From JACMNW01 sp031406155 (lineage in GTDB: Bacteria > Pseudomonadota > Alphaproteobacteria > Rhodobacterales > Rhodobacteraceae), in the NCBI GenBank assembly GCA_031406155.1, contig JANOGW010000053.1:6523-70522 (forward strand): a stretch of DNA of 64,000 nucleotides. Reading direction: 5' to 3'. Positions 45,130 to 54,465 of the stretch are shown here, piece after piece (positions within the stretch are counted from its first letter, which is position 1; each line of letters begins with the position of its first letter). The position numbers were made by a program, and so were the translations under genes. The notes beneath the pieces are model-generated. The model saw only the letters and a list, made by a program, of their open reading frames with translations. It did no database searches and was not told the DNA's origin.

Positions 45130-46502
45130 TCGCCAATAGTCGCGCGCCACGCCTGCGCATAGGTCTGATAGTCTACCATGTTCGCGACCAAAACCGTTGC
45201 CTCCAGCGGCGGCGGCATATTGGGCGCACCGAACAACAGAGCCGCGCCAATGCTGGTTCCGGTCTGTGACGCCGCCCGCAGGACTTGCCGCCCTGACGCC
45301 GCCTCGAGCATGCGACAATAGGCAGCATTCGCCGCAAACGGCCCCTCCACAATCACAGGCCCCGCAGCCCCGGTCATCAGCAGACACTCCGCCGTCATCA
45401 GCGCCAGATAGAATGACAGCGCTGCATCTTGCGCCCCGTCGCCGAACCCCGCCGGCGACATGCTCCAGCCCATCACCCGCCCCGGAAATGGCCCGCCCTG
45501 CGCCACCACAGACGGCATCAGCATCAGCCCCGCCGCCAGAACCGCCGCCTCGTCACCCGGCGTTGCCAGGGCGCTGCGCCCCGCCCGAATGATCTCATAT
45601 TCCCGCCCGCCCATGAACCGCGCCGAGGGTACTGCGCGCCCGTTGGCGGCCACATTTACTAGAATGTCGCGTGCCGCATCCAGCGTGGGTGCTGCCCCAC
45701 CAACTGCCATGCACACGACCCAAGTCCCGGTTGATACCACCGCAAACGCCCCGCTTTGCGTTAACAGATGCGGCAACAGCGATGCATTGCTATCATGGAT
45801 GCCGCATACCACAGGGGTACCCACAGCCAACCCCGTCGCTGAAGCGACTTCTGGCAACACCACCCCTAAGACATGATCCGGCAGGCGCGCCGCAGCAATC
45901 TTGCCTAGCAACCCCAACCGCTCCACCAACCCCGAAAACCGTGCGGCACCCGGCTCCCACAAATCGGTATGGCAGCCCAGCGAACACACATCGCACGCCG
46001 ACACGCTGGTCAGGCGAACCCCCCAGTACTGCGGCCAAGTCACCACGCTGTGCACCCGCGCCAGCAACCCCGCATCCTGCGCAAGCAGCCAATGCAACTG
46101 CGCCCCAAGGTTCAATCCCACCCCCAACCTGGGCGAGCCGGTTACCGCAAAGTCTGGTCGCACCGCATCATACGCCGCCGCCCTTTCCGCCGGTCCATCA
46201 TGCTCATAATCCAGCACCGGCGCGGCAAGTGTCCCATCCACCGCAAGCAACGCCGCACAAGCCCCGTGCGTCGTTACCGATATGCCGTCAACCCCTTGTG
46301 ACGCCTGAAACTGCGCCAGCCCTGCCAGCACGAATTCCCAAATCGCTTCAGTATCGAAATGCGGATACGGCGGTCCCGCCAGCACGCGATTTGGCCGCGT
46401 CAATACCGCCCGCTCCACCATCGCCACCCGGTCCACCAACACCAGCTTCGCATTGGTCTTGCCAATGTCGATCACCGCAATATGGCGCGGCCCCTCGCTC
46501 AT
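45126..46502 (-). CDS. rhaK: L-rhamnulokinase-type FGGY kinase
   Basis: A 458-residue FGGY carbohydrate kinase. The N-terminal ATPase motif VIDIGKTNAKLVLVD and the C-terminal ATP-binding glycine/alanine region are visible, with GIHDSNASLL near residue 245. By gene order (after rhaU in a rhaRSTPQUK arrangement) it should phosphorylate L-rhamnulose. The start overlaps the rhaU stop (ATGA), and a longer frame is disregarded. It is convergent with soxG, sharing overlapping stop codons. Confidence 0.9.
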   Translation of the reverse strand: MSEGPRHIAVIDIGKTNAKLVLVDRVAMVERAVLTRPNRVLAGPPYPHFDTEAIWEFVLAGLAQFQASQGVDGISVTTHGACAALLAVDGTLAAPVLDYEHDGPAERAAAYDAVRPDFAVTGSPRLGVGLNLGAQLHWLLAQDAGLLARVHSVVTWPQYWGVRLTSVSACDVCSLGCHTDLWEPGAARFSGLVERLGLLGKIAAARLPDHVLGVVLPEVASATGLAVGTPVVCGIHDSNASLLPHLLTQSGAFAVVSTGTWVVCMAVGGAAPTLDAARDILVNVAANGRAVPSARFMGGREYEIIRAGRSALATPGDEAAVLAAGLMLMPSVVAQGGPFPGRVMGWSMSPAGFGDGAQDAALSFYLALMTAECLLMTGAAGPVIVEGPFAANAAYCRMLEAASGRQVLRAASQTGTSIGAALLFGAPNMPPPLEATVLVANMVDYQTYAQAWRATIGD

Positions 46503-46813
46503 GGCATATGAAATAGCGGCACCAGCGGCACCGCTATGGGCGCGTTGTCGGCAGCCACCTCCATGATATCCGCCATATGCGCCCACCACCGCTGCATCAC
46601 CGGGCTTTGCGGCAAATCATCTATGCCATGCCCCGGCGCCCGCATCAGAACCCCAAACAGCAACCGCGTTTCCCGGTCCAGATAGATGGAATAATCGCTG
46701 ATCCCCGCAGCATGCAGCAAATCCGCCAATTCTGGCCAGATCGCATCATGGCGGCGCTTGTATTCCGCCTCCATCCCGGCATTCAGGCGCATCCGAAAGG
46801 CATACCGCTCCAT
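46499..46813 (-). CDS. rhaU: L-rhamnose mutarotase
   Basis: A 104-residue member of the RhaM/RhaU mutarotase family, which interconverts the anomers of L-rhamnose. Characteristic motifs are the N-terminal FRMRLNAGMEAEYKRRHDAIWPE (split here; residues 6-28) with the catalytic histidine, and the C-terminal VMQRWWAHMADIM. It lies between the permease gene (1 bp gap) and the kinase gene (ATGA overlap). Confidence 0.93.
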   Translation of the reverse strand: MERYAFRMRLNAGMEAEYKRRHDAIWPELADLLHAAGISDYSIYLDRETRLLFGVLMRAPGHGIDDLPQSPVMQRWWAHMADIMEVAADNAPIAVPLVPLFHMP

Positions 46814-46814
46814 C

Positions 46815-47798
46815 CTAGCGCCACCTCGCCCACAGCCGGGGCAGGGCGATCACCCCGATCAGCAACAACCCGATGAAGATCGACATCACAATCCCCGGCA
46901 CGTTCAACAGCCCAAAGCCGAACGTGACCATTCCCATCACGAACGCCGCCAGCACCACACCCGGTATCGTCCCCGATCCACCCAGAATGTTCACCCCCCC
47001 CAGCACCACCATCGTCACCACCTCCAACTCCCACCCGGTCGCAATCGAAGGCCGCGTTGACCCCAACCGAGACGTCAGGCAGACCGCCGCAATCCCCGAC
47101 ATCACGCCGGTTAGCAGAAACAAAATAAACCGCACACGGTTGACCCTGATCCCAGAAAACAGCGCCGCCGTCGGGTTATTGCCAATCGCATACACCGAAC
47201 GGCCAAAGTTGGTGCGGTGCAAAAGTGCCCAGTAAATCACTGCCAAAACCGCAAACAACACCAGCTCGAACGAGAGCACCCACCAAACGTAACCCTGACC
47301 AAAGTAAGCAAATTCCTTCGGATATCCGGTAAACGCCTTGTCGCCCAACACGATATAGCTGATGCCGCGAAACAGGCTCATCGTGCCTATCGTCACCACG
47401 ATCGACGGCAGCCCCAGCCGAGCCACCAACACGCCGTTCACCGCCCCGCAGACCAACCCGGTCGCAATGCCCACCGCCATCAGCCCTGGCACACCAACCC
47501 CCGCCTCCATCGCCAGCCCCATCGCAGTTGATGCCAACGCGATGATCGAGGCCACCGAAAGATCAATGTCGCCCGCCACGATCAACATCGCCATCGCGAA
47601 GGCAATCATTGCCTTTTCGGTGAAGTTGAACGTCGCGTCGCTGAGGTTCCAAGGATCAAGAAAATATGGCGAGGCAAAGGAATTCAGGATGAAAATCCCG
47701 ATGGCCACCACCAACAGCAGCGCCTCCCAGCTTTTCAACGCGCGGCTAAATCGGCTATTCAACCGATCCGGGATTACGCGGTTATGCGCCGCCGTCAT
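46815..47798 (-). CDS. rhaQ: Rhamnose ABC transporter permease RhaQ
   Basis: A 327-residue permease of the RbsC/BPD_transp_2 family with about nine membrane helices. The family region AGDIDLSVASIIALAS lies near residue 79 and the EAA-like loop GNNPTAALFSGI near 205. It pairs with RhaP to form the channel of the rhamnose importer. The start overlaps the rhaP stop by 4 bp. P and Q are assigned by order only; both are homologous permeases. Confidence 0.9.
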   Translation of the reverse strand: MTAAHNRVIPDRLNSRFSRALKSWEALLLVVAIGIFILNSFASPYFLDPWNLSDATFNFTEKAMIAFAMAMLIVAGDIDLSVASIIALASTAMGLAMEAGVGVPGLMAVGIATGLVCGAVNGVLVARLGLPSIVVTIGTMSLFRGISYIVLGDKAFTGYPKEFAYFGQGYVWWVLSFELVLFAVLAVIYWALLHRTNFGRSVYAIGNNPTAALFSGIRVNRVRFILFLLTGVMSGIAAVCLTSRLGSTRPSIATGWELEVVTMVVLGGVNILGGSGTIPGVVLAAFVMGMVTFGFGLLNVPGIVMSIFIGLLLIGVIALPRLWARWR

Positions 47799-48769
47799 CC
47801 TCGCACCTCGGCATCGCGCAGGATGATCCGGCCCTTGCGCCGCCCCTGTTGCGCGTTGAACGCCACCGCCAGAATGATCGCCAGCCCGGAAATCGCCAGC
47901 TGCCAGAAAGGTGAAATACCCACCACCGGCAGCGCATTCTTGATCACCCCCAGGAATAGTGCTCCCAACAACGCGCCGCCAACCGACCCGATCCCGCCGG
48001 CAATCGACACGCCGCCAATGACGCAGGCCGCCACCACATCCAATTCAAAGCCGCCCGCCACGTCCACATATGCCACCGCATAGCGCGCCACCCAAAGATA
48101 CCCGACCAGCCCCGCCAAAGCGCCGGAAATCACAAACGCGATGCACTGCACCCGCCCGACATCAATGCCAGTGTAAACCGCCGCATGCGGGTTGCCGCCG
48201 ACCGCGTAAAAACTGCGCCCCAGCGCAGTTCGCCCCAGCAGCACAGCGAATATACCCAGACACACAATCGCCACCCAGCCCATCACCGGCAGGCCCAACA
48301 GCACCGTGCGCGGCAGTGCCTTGAAGCCATCGCTCATCTCATGCGCATTGATCCACTTGCCATCCGACATCAGGAAAATTACGCCGCGAAAGATCGTCAT
48401 GGTGCCAAGCGTCACCACAATTGGCGGGATCGACAGCTTCCAGACCAGCAACCCGTTGATCAACCCTAGTGCTGCACCCAACGCCACCACCGCCAGCACA
48501 ATCACGGGCAAAGGCACGCCTGCGCCATTCATCATCGCCGCCACCATGCCGGTAAGAGCCAGGCTCGCTGCCACCGACAGATCAATGCATTTTGTCAAAA
48601 TCACGATCATCTGTCCCAGTGCCAGAATGATCAAAGGCGAGGTGTCATTGAACACATTCGCCAGATTGCGCGGCGCGATGAAGCCGGGAAACCGAAATGC
48701 GATCAGTGCTACCAGCACCACAATGACCGCCGACAGCAGCCCTTCGCGCGACGTGGCAAAGCCTTTCAC
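47795..48769 (-). CDS. rhaP: Rhamnose ABC transporter permease RhaP
   Basis: A 324-residue RbsC-family permease with about nine to ten helices. The conserved KCIDLSVAASLALTGM segment lies near residue 60, and the cytoplasmic loop AVGGNPHAAVYTGI lies near 187. It overlaps rhaT by 4 bp upstream and rhaQ by 4 bp downstream, so the importer subunits are translationally coupled. Confidence 0.9.
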   Translation of the reverse strand: MKGFATSREGLLSAVIVVLVALIAFRFPGFIAPRNLANVFNDTSPLIILALGQMIVILTKCIDLSVAASLALTGMVAAMMNGAGVPLPVIVLAVVALGAALGLINGLLVWKLSIPPIVVTLGTMTIFRGVIFLMSDGKWINAHEMSDGFKALPRTVLLGLPVMGWVAIVCLGIFAVLLGRTALGRSFYAVGGNPHAAVYTGIDVGRVQCIAFVISGALAGLVGYLWVARYAVAYVDVAGGFELDVVAACVIGGVSIAGGIGSVGGALLGALFLGVIKNALPVVGISPFWQLAISGLAIILAVAFNAQQGRRKGRIILRDAEVRG

Positions 48770-50274
48770 GCCGCCACCTTGGCAATGCCCGCGGCTGCCC
48801 GCACCAACCGTTCCGGCGTCATATCGGTCCCAACAACTTCGTCGGCAATCCGCCCTTCCCGCATCACGATCACCCGGTCCGACATGCCCAGCACTTCGGG
48901 AATTTCCGAAGATACCATAATCACCGCCAACCCCTCTGCCGCCAGTTCCGCCATGAATTCATGCACCGCCGCCTTCGATCCGATGTCGATACCCTTGGTC
49001 GGCTCGTCCAGAATGATCACCCGCGGCTTGGTCGCCAGCCACTTGGCAATCACCACCTTTTGCTGGTTGCCCCCCGACAATAGCCCGACATCAAGGTCCA
49101 AACTCGCCGCCCGCAGATCGAGCCGCTGGGTATATTCCCGTGCCAAGGCAAACTCCTGCGCCAGCCGCAAAAACCCGGCCCGCGATGTCTGCCCCAGTGA
49201 TGCCAGCGTGACGTTCTGGAAGATTGGCAGCCCCTTCACCGCGCCTTGCTTGCCGCGATCCTCCGGCACATAGACAATGCCGTTTTCAATCGCTTGAGCC
49301 GTCGACCTGATCACCACGACTTTATCATCAATGCGGCACGCCCCCTTTGACGGCCGCGTAATGCCGAAAATCGCCTGCATCACTTCAGACCGACCGGCCC
49401 CAATTAGCCCGTAAAACCCAAGGATTTCCCCCCGGTGCAGGGTGAAGCCGATATCGGCAAATTCGGTCGGGTGGCTGTAGCCCGCAACCGTCAGAACCGG
49501 CACGCCCACATTATGGCTGCGCTTGGGGAAAATCTGATCCACCGCGCGGCCAACCATCATCTGCACCAACGCGCCTTCAGTTACATCGCCAATCGCCCCC
49601 GCCCCGATGAACGCTCCATCGCGGAACACGGTGTAGCGATCAGCAATCCGAAACACCTCGTCAAACTTGTGGCTGATGAACAAAATCGCCTTGCCTTCAG
49701 CCTTCAACTTTTCAATCAGCGCATATAACTCGTTGATTTCCTTGTAACTCAGCGCCGCCGTCGGCTCATCCATGATCACCACGCGCGCATCAACCGACAA
49801 CGCCCGCGCAATCGCAACCAGATGCTTCGAGGCAATCCCCAGATCGCGCAGCTTGACCTGCGGATCCAGATCGGTGCCGATCCGCGCTAACAAAACCCGC
49901 GCCCGCGCAGTCATCTCGGCCCAGTCCATCAACCCGAACCGACCCTGTGGCGCATGACCCAGAAAGATATTCTCGGCCACCGTCAGTTCATCAAACAGCA
50001 CCGTCTCCTGATGGATCGCCGTCACCCCGGCATCCGACGCGGCCTGAGGCGAGGCAAAGGACACTTGCTGCCCATCCACCTCAATCACCCCGACATCGGG
50101 CTGATAAATCCCAGTCAACACCTTCACGATGGTCGATTTCCCCGCGCCATTTTCACCGACCAGCGCCGTCACCTGGCCCGCGTACAGCTCCAACGAAACC
50201 TCCGACAAGGCCTTCACCCCCGGAAAGCTTTTGGAAATACCAGAAAGGCGCAGCACCGGCATGGCAGCGGTCAT
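48766..50274 (-). CDS. rhaT: Rhamnose ABC transporter ATPase RhaT
   Basis: A 502-residue sugar-import ATPase with two ATP-binding cassettes. The first half has Walker A GENGAGKST and Walker B VVIMDEPTAAL. The second half keeps the LSGGNQQKVVIAKWL signature and VIILDEPTKG; its Walker A is degenerate (GLIGAGRSEV), as usual for this class. The ATG at 50274 is preferred to a TTG four codons upstream; an ATG at codon 5 is also possible. It follows rhaS after a hairpin. Confidence 0.92.
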   Translation of the reverse strand: MTAAMPVLRLSGISKSFPGVKALSEVSLELYAGQVTALVGENGAGKSTIVKVLTGIYQPDVGVIEVDGQQVSFASPQAASDAGVTAIHQETVLFDELTVAENIFLGHAPQGRFGLMDWAEMTARARVLLARIGTDLDPQVKLRDLGIASKHLVAIARALSVDARVVIMDEPTAALSYKEINELYALIEKLKAEGKAILFISHKFDEVFRIADRYTVFRDGAFIGAGAIGDVTEGALVQMMVGRAVDQIFPKRSHNVGVPVLTVAGYSHPTEFADIGFTLHRGEILGFYGLIGAGRSEVMQAIFGITRPSKGACRIDDKVVVIRSTAQAIENGIVYVPEDRGKQGAVKGLPIFQNVTLASLGQTSRAGFLRLAQEFALAREYTQRLDLRAASLDLDVGLLSGGNQQKVVIAKWLATKPRVIILDEPTKGIDIGSKAAVHEFMAELAAEGLAVIMVSSEIPEVLGMSDRVIVMREGRIADEVVGTDMTPERLVRAAAGIAKVAA

Positions 50275-50304
50275 GGGATCATCCAACTATCGGAAAAACG
50301 GAAA

Positions 50305-50331
50305 GCCCGGCGCACGAGTTGCACGCCGGGC
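50305..50331 (-). promoter_or_regulatory. Intercistronic hairpin between rhaS and rhaT
   Basis: Perfect 8-bp GC arms (GCCCGGCG at 50305-50312 and CGCCGGGC at 50324-50331) with an 11-nt loop lie 11 nt after the rhaS stop. There is no T tract. Such hairpins commonly stabilise the binding-protein mRNA and lower expression of the downstream ATPase. Confidence 0.65.
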
Positions 50332-50341
50332 CGAAGTCAAA

Positions 50342-51331
50342 TCAGAAGATTGACTTGAATTCAGCAATGTTCGACTTGTCATAAGTGAACGGATCAGACA
50401 TCGCCGCCTCATTGTTATCGTCCAGCGTCGCATCGCCCATCCGTCCCATCGGAATGGCTGCACCCGGTTTCGCTTCCGCCCCGTTCGAGATGTTGTAGGC
50501 CAGCATCGTCGCGGCATAGCCCAGATCAATCGGGTTCCAGATCGCGAACGAAATCGTCGCACCGGATTCAACCGCGCCCGCCATTTCCGATGGCAAGCCA
50601 AGGCCCGTCACATTGACCTTGCCGATCAGCCCGGCATCCGTCACCGCCTGAGAAGCCGCCAGAATACCCACGGTCGTGGGCGCAATGATCGCCTTCAGGT
50701 TCGGATAGCTGGCGATAAGCCCCTGCGCTTCACGGTACGATTTGTCGGCCAAATCATCGCCGTACACTGTCGCCACCAGATTGACGCCGGGATAGTTACC
50801 CATCACCTTGGTCATTTCCTCGATCCAGGCGTTCTGGTTCGTCGCCGTTGCCGTTGCCGACAACACCGCCACATCGCCGCCATCGGGCATGTGGTCCGCC
50901 GCCAGCTTGATGATCGTGTTGCCGATCAGCGCCGATGAAGACGGGTTCAGGTGCATCTGCCGGCCGTCTTTGGCCACGCCCGAATCCCACGAGATAACCG
51001 TGATCCCGCGCTCCATCGCCTTTTGCAGGGCAGGGGCCACGGCATCGGGGTCATTCGCCGAAATTGCAATCGCATCCACGCCTTGCGCGATCAATGCGTT
51101 GATCACTTCGATCTGGCCTTCGGCGGTGGTATCCGTGGGCCCGGTATAGATGATCTCTACATCGCCCAGTTCCTTGGCCGCTTCTTCCGCGCCCTTGTTG
51201 GCCGCCTCGAAGAACCCGATGCCAAGCGCCTTCACGACTAGCGCGATTCGCTTGGTTTCCGCCTGCGCAGCGCCTGCCAAAAGAATGGATGCCAGTGCCG
51301 CCGTGGTAAGTGCCTTCTTCAAAATGCTCAT
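50342..51331 (-). CDS. rhaS: Rhamnose-binding periplasmic protein RhaS
   Basis: A 329-residue ribose-type (Peripla_BP_4) solute-binding protein. The signal peptide is MSILKKALTTAALASILLA followed by GAAQA, with cleavage before ETKRI. The mature protein shows the two-lobe pattern, with GVDAIAISANDPDAV near residue 85 and ISWDSGVAKDGR near 113. It captures sugar for RhaPQT; rhamnose specificity is inferred from the operon. It lies 34 bp after the regulator gene. Confidence 0.92.
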   Translation of the reverse strand: MSILKKALTTAALASILLAGAAQAETKRIALVVKALGIGFFEAANKGAEEAAKELGDVEIIYTGPTDTTAEGQIEVINALIAQGVDAIAISANDPDAVAPALQKAMERGITVISWDSGVAKDGRQMHLNPSSSALIGNTIIKLAADHMPDGGDVAVLSATATATNQNAWIEEMTKVMGNYPGVNLVATVYGDDLADKSYREAQGLIASYPNLKAIIAPTTVGILAASQAVTDAGLIGKVNVTGLGLPSEMAGAVESGATISFAIWNPIDLGYAATMLAYNISNGAEAKPGAAIPMGRMGDATLDDNNEAAMSDPFTYDKSNIAEFKSIF

Positions 51332-51365
51332 GTTTTCCTCCCTAGAGCCTTGGTTGCACCGCGCG

Positions 51366-52175
51366 CTAGCCGTCGCGTGCGGCGTTCTTCCTGTCGGCGC
51401 CAGCTTCCTGCGCCACGATCAGCCGTATATCCGCCGCCGTCAGCATTTGCGCCTCGCGGTCGCTGATCCCATCATCGGTAATTACCGTGTGGATGCGCGA
51501 GAGCGGGCACAAAATCAGGCTGGACCGACTGCGAAATTTCGATGAATCAACCAATACAATCAACTCGTCCGCCTGACCAATCAGCTTTTGTTCCGCCTGA
51601 ATAAGCAGCGGGTCCGCTTCCATTAGGCCAAGTGCCCCAAGCCCCTGCGCCCCCATGAACATCCGCTGCGCATAGAAATTCCGCGTCACGTCGTTGTCGA
51701 AGGGTGAAAGGATAATGTTCTGCTCACGGTAGATCGCCCCGCCGGGCAGCAGAATAGTGTTTTTCGAATGCTTCAGCAGATGCTCTGCAATAGGAAATGA
51801 GTTGGTAAACACTTGGCAGCGGCGCGCCGACAGCGGATGCACCATCTGGAACGTTGTCGTCCCACCATTGATGATAATCGCATCACCATCTTCGCACAAA
51901 TCGACCGCCGCCCGCGCAATCGCACGTTTCGCCGCAATGTTCATGCCTTCGTTCACGCTGAACGGTCGCCCCGCCAGCCCCACAAACTGTGGCGGCGTTA
52001 TCGCTTCGGCCCCACCCCGTACTCGGCGCAGTTTCTTTTGCACATGCAGCGTGGCAATATCGCGTCGGATCGTCGCCTCGGATGATCCCGTCAAAGAAAC
52101 CAGATCCGTCACTGTTGCCAGTGGCCGTTCCTGAATTGCCGACAGGATGATTCGATGACGCTCGCTTTCGTGCAT
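51366..52175 (-). CDS. rhaR: DeoR-family repressor RhaR
   Basis: A 269-residue DeoR-type regulator. The N-terminal winged helix-turn-helix spans residues 5-57 (LATVTDLVSLTGSSEATIRRD within it). The C-terminal DeoRC effector domain includes IINGGTTTFQMV and the end motif. It is the first gene of the rhaRSTPQUK operon and probably binds the phased repeats at 52211-52287 to control both this operon and rhaDI. A sugar phosphate from the pathway is the likely inducer. Confidence 0.92.
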   Translation of the reverse strand: MHESERHRIILSAIQERPLATVTDLVSLTGSSEATIRRDIATLHVQKKLRRVRGGAEAITPPQFVGLAGRPFSVNEGMNIAAKRAIARAAVDLCEDGDAIIINGGTTTFQMVHPLSARRCQVFTNSFPIAEHLLKHSKNTILLPGGAIYREQNIILSPFDNDVTRNFYAQRMFMGAQGLGALGLMEADPLLIQAEQKLIGQADELIVLVDSSKFRSRSSLILCPLSRIHTVITDDGISDREAQMLTAADIRLIVAQEAGADRKNAARDG

Positions 52176-52194
52176 TTTTTTCTCCCCAGATCAA

Positions 52195-52313
52195 AAACTT
52201 CCACCGATCCCAATCATTGTCAATCATTTTCAATCACTACGCGCTGTTTGCAGTTGCAGCATGATTGAATTTGATTGTTTGTGATTGACATCTCGCCCCA
52301 TCTTGGCAACTTT
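52195..52313. promoter_or_regulatory. Divergent rha promoters with phased operator array
   Basis: Three CAATCA hexamers start at 52211, 52221 and 52231, and three TGATTG hexamers start at 52262, 52272 and 52282. Spacing is exactly 10 bp in each block, and the blocks are inverted copies around a centre near 52249. Perfect -35 boxes TTGACA overlap the arrays: 52285-52290 (+, toward rhaD) and 52223-52218 (-, toward rhaR). At 17 bp from each lies AACTTT (52308-52313) or AAGTTT (52200-52195), a weak -10. RhaR binding is inferred. Confidence 0.8.
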
Positions 52314-52360
52314 CTACTGAAATACGCGCGCGGCCACTTGCCGCGCAGAGGAGGGGTCTG

Positions 52361-54463
52361 ATGTCAAACGCCACCGCCGGTGCCCGGCTCATAAGCCTTT
52401 GGGATGACAGCAAAGCCGCCAAAATGTCAGAGCCTGAAAAGCTGCTCTACCGCTCCAATCTTCTGGGCTCGGACAAGCGAATCACAAACTACGGCGGCGG
52501 CAATACGTCTGCCAAAGTGATGGAAACCGATCCGCTGACCGGCGAAAAGGTTCAGGTTTTGTGGGTCAAAGGCTCCGGCGGCGATGTCGGTTCCATCAAG
52601 ATGGATGGCTTTGCCACCCTCTATATGGACAAGCTGAATGCCCTGCGCGGCATCTACAAAGGCCCCGTGCACGAGGATGAAATGGTTGGCCTGCTGTCGC
52701 ATTGCACCTTCAATCTGAACACCCGCGCAGCGTCAATCGACACGCCCTTGCACGCTTATGTGCCGCGCAAACACGTCGATCACATGCACCCTGATGCCAT
52801 CATCGCCATCGCCGCATCGCAGAATTCCAAGGCATTGACGGCCGAGATTTTCGGCACGGAGATCGGCTGGCTGCCGTGGAAACGCCCCGGGTTTGAATTA
52901 GGTCTGCGGCTGTCGGATTTTTGCGCTAAACACCCATCGGCCAAAGGTGTCGTTCTCGAAAGCCACGGTCTCTTCACTTGGGATGACGATGCAAAAGCCT
53001 GCTATGATCTGACCCTGCGCATCATCAACCGCGCCATGGATTGGTTCGGCGCTGCCACCAAAGGCAAAACCATCTTCGGCGGCCCCGCCCACCAAAGCCT
53101 GGCCCCAACAGATCGCCGCGCCATAGCCTCTCGCCTGATGCCCGCCATTCGCGGCATGATCAGCGAGGGCCACCACATGGTCGGCCATTTCGACGACAGC
53201 CCCGCTGTTCTGGAATTCGTTAACGCCAAACAAATGGACCCCCTCGCGGCCCTCGGCACCTCTTGCCCAGACCATTTCCTGCGCACTAAAATCCGGCCCT
53301 TGGTGGTGAATTTCAGCCCCACGAAGACCGACATTGACGCAACACTCGCAGCTCTCGCGGGCCAAATCGCCGCCTACCGTAACGACTACGCCGCCTATTA
53401 CAACCGCTGCAAACACGCCAATTCCCCCGCCCTGCGCGACCCCAACGCCGTGGTCTACCTGATCCCCGGCGTCGGCATGATCACCTTTGCCAAAGACAAG
53501 GCTACCGCCCGCATCTCAGCCGAGTTTTATATCAACGCAATCAACGTCATGCGTGGCGCGGACACCGTATCAACCTACTGCGGACTGCCCGAACAAGAGG
53601 CGTTCGATATCGAATACTGGCTGCTTGAAGAAGCCAAACTCCAGCGCATGCCAAAGCCCAAATCCCTCGCAGGGCGCATAGCATTTGTCACCGGCGGTGC
53701 AGGCGGCATCGGTTCCGCCACCGCCGACCGCTACCTGCGCGAAGGCGCCTGCGTAATGCTGGCCGACATCGACGAAGCAGCCCTTGCCGCCACCGCCGAA
53801 AACCTTTCCCAACGACACGGCCGCGATGTCGTGCGCACCATCCTGATGGACGTAACCGATGAGGCCGCCGTTATTGCCGCCGCCGCCCACGCCGCCGTCG
53901 AATTCGGTGGCCTAGATATCCTCGTCTCCAACGCCGGCATCGCTTCTTCCGCCCCCGTCGAAGACACCACACTGGCGCTGTGGAACAAGAACATGGACAT
54001 CCTCTCCACCGGCTATTTCCTTGTCAGCCGTGAGGCGTTCAAGCTGTTCCGCGCGCAAAACATTGGCGGTGCGGTGGTTTTCATAGCCTCCAAGAACGGC
54101 CTCGCCGCCAGCCCCAACGCCGCCGCCTACTGCACGGCGAAAGCCGCCGAAATTCACCTCGCCCGCTGTCTGGCGCTGGAGGGGGCAGAGGCGGGTATTC
54201 GTGTGAATGTTGTCAACCCCGATGCCGTCTTGCGCGGGTCCAAAATCTGGTCCGGTGATTGGCTGACCCAACGCGCCAGCACTTACGGCAAGGACAAAGA
54301 GGGGCTGGAAGAAATGTATCGCCAGCGATCCTTGCTGAAACGCTCCGTCCTGCCCGAAGACGTGGCTGAAGCCGCCTATTTCCTCGCCTCCGACCTCTCA
54401 TCCAAATCAACTGGCAACATCCTGAATGTCGACGCAGGCAATGTTCAGTCTTTCACGAGGTAG
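52361..54463 (+). CDS. rhaD: Bifunctional rhamnulose-1-phosphate aldolase/dehydrogenase
   Basis: A 700-residue fusion. The N-terminal class II aldolase domain (about 1-410) cleaves L-rhamnulose 1-phosphate to dihydroxyacetone phosphate and L-lactaldehyde. Metal-ligand histidines lie in TPLHAYVPRKHVDHMHPDA and in ESHGLFTW. The C-terminal short-chain dehydrogenase domain (about 430-690) has TGGAGGIG and the YCTAKAAE catalytic segment and is thought to oxidise lactaldehyde. GAGGAGG precedes the ATG. It is the first gene of the divergent rhaDI operon. Confidence 0.94.
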   Translation: MSNATAGARLISLWDDSKAAKMSEPEKLLYRSNLLGSDKRITNYGGGNTSAKVMETDPLTGEKVQVLWVKGSGGDVGSIKMDGFATLYMDKLNALRGIYKGPVHEDEMVGLLSHCTFNLNTRAASIDTPLHAYVPRKHVDHMHPDAIIAIAASQNSKALTAEIFGTEIGWLPWKRPGFELGLRLSDFCAKHPSAKGVVLESHGLFTWDDDAKACYDLTLRIINRAMDWFGAATKGKTIFGGPAHQSLAPTDRRAIASRLMPAIRGMISEGHHMVGHFDDSPAVLEFVNAKQMDPLAALGTSCPDHFLRTKIRPLVVNFSPTKTDIDATLAALAGQIAAYRNDYAAYYNRCKHANSPALRDPNAVVYLIPGVGMITFAKDKATARISAEFYINAINVMRGADTVSTYCGLPEQEAFDIEYWLLEEAKLQRMPKPKSLAGRIAFVTGGAGGIGSATADRYLREGACVMLADIDEAALAATAENLSQRHGRDVVRTILMDVTDEAAVIAAAAHAAVEFGGLDILVSNAGIASSAPVEDTTLALWNKNMDILSTGYFLVSREAFKLFRAQNIGGAVVFIASKNGLAASPNAAAYCTAKAAEIHLARCLALEGAEAGIRVNVVNPDAVLRGSKIWSGDWLTQRASTYGKDKEGLEEMYRQRSLLKRSVLPEDVAEAAYFLASDLSSKSTGNILNVDAGNVQSFTR

Positions 54464-54465
54464 CC

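Noticed and set aside
44815..45387. Long minus-strand open frame across soxG and rhaK ends
   Set aside because: It lies antisense to soxG and out of frame with rhaK, has no family resemblance, and is a by-product of high GC content.
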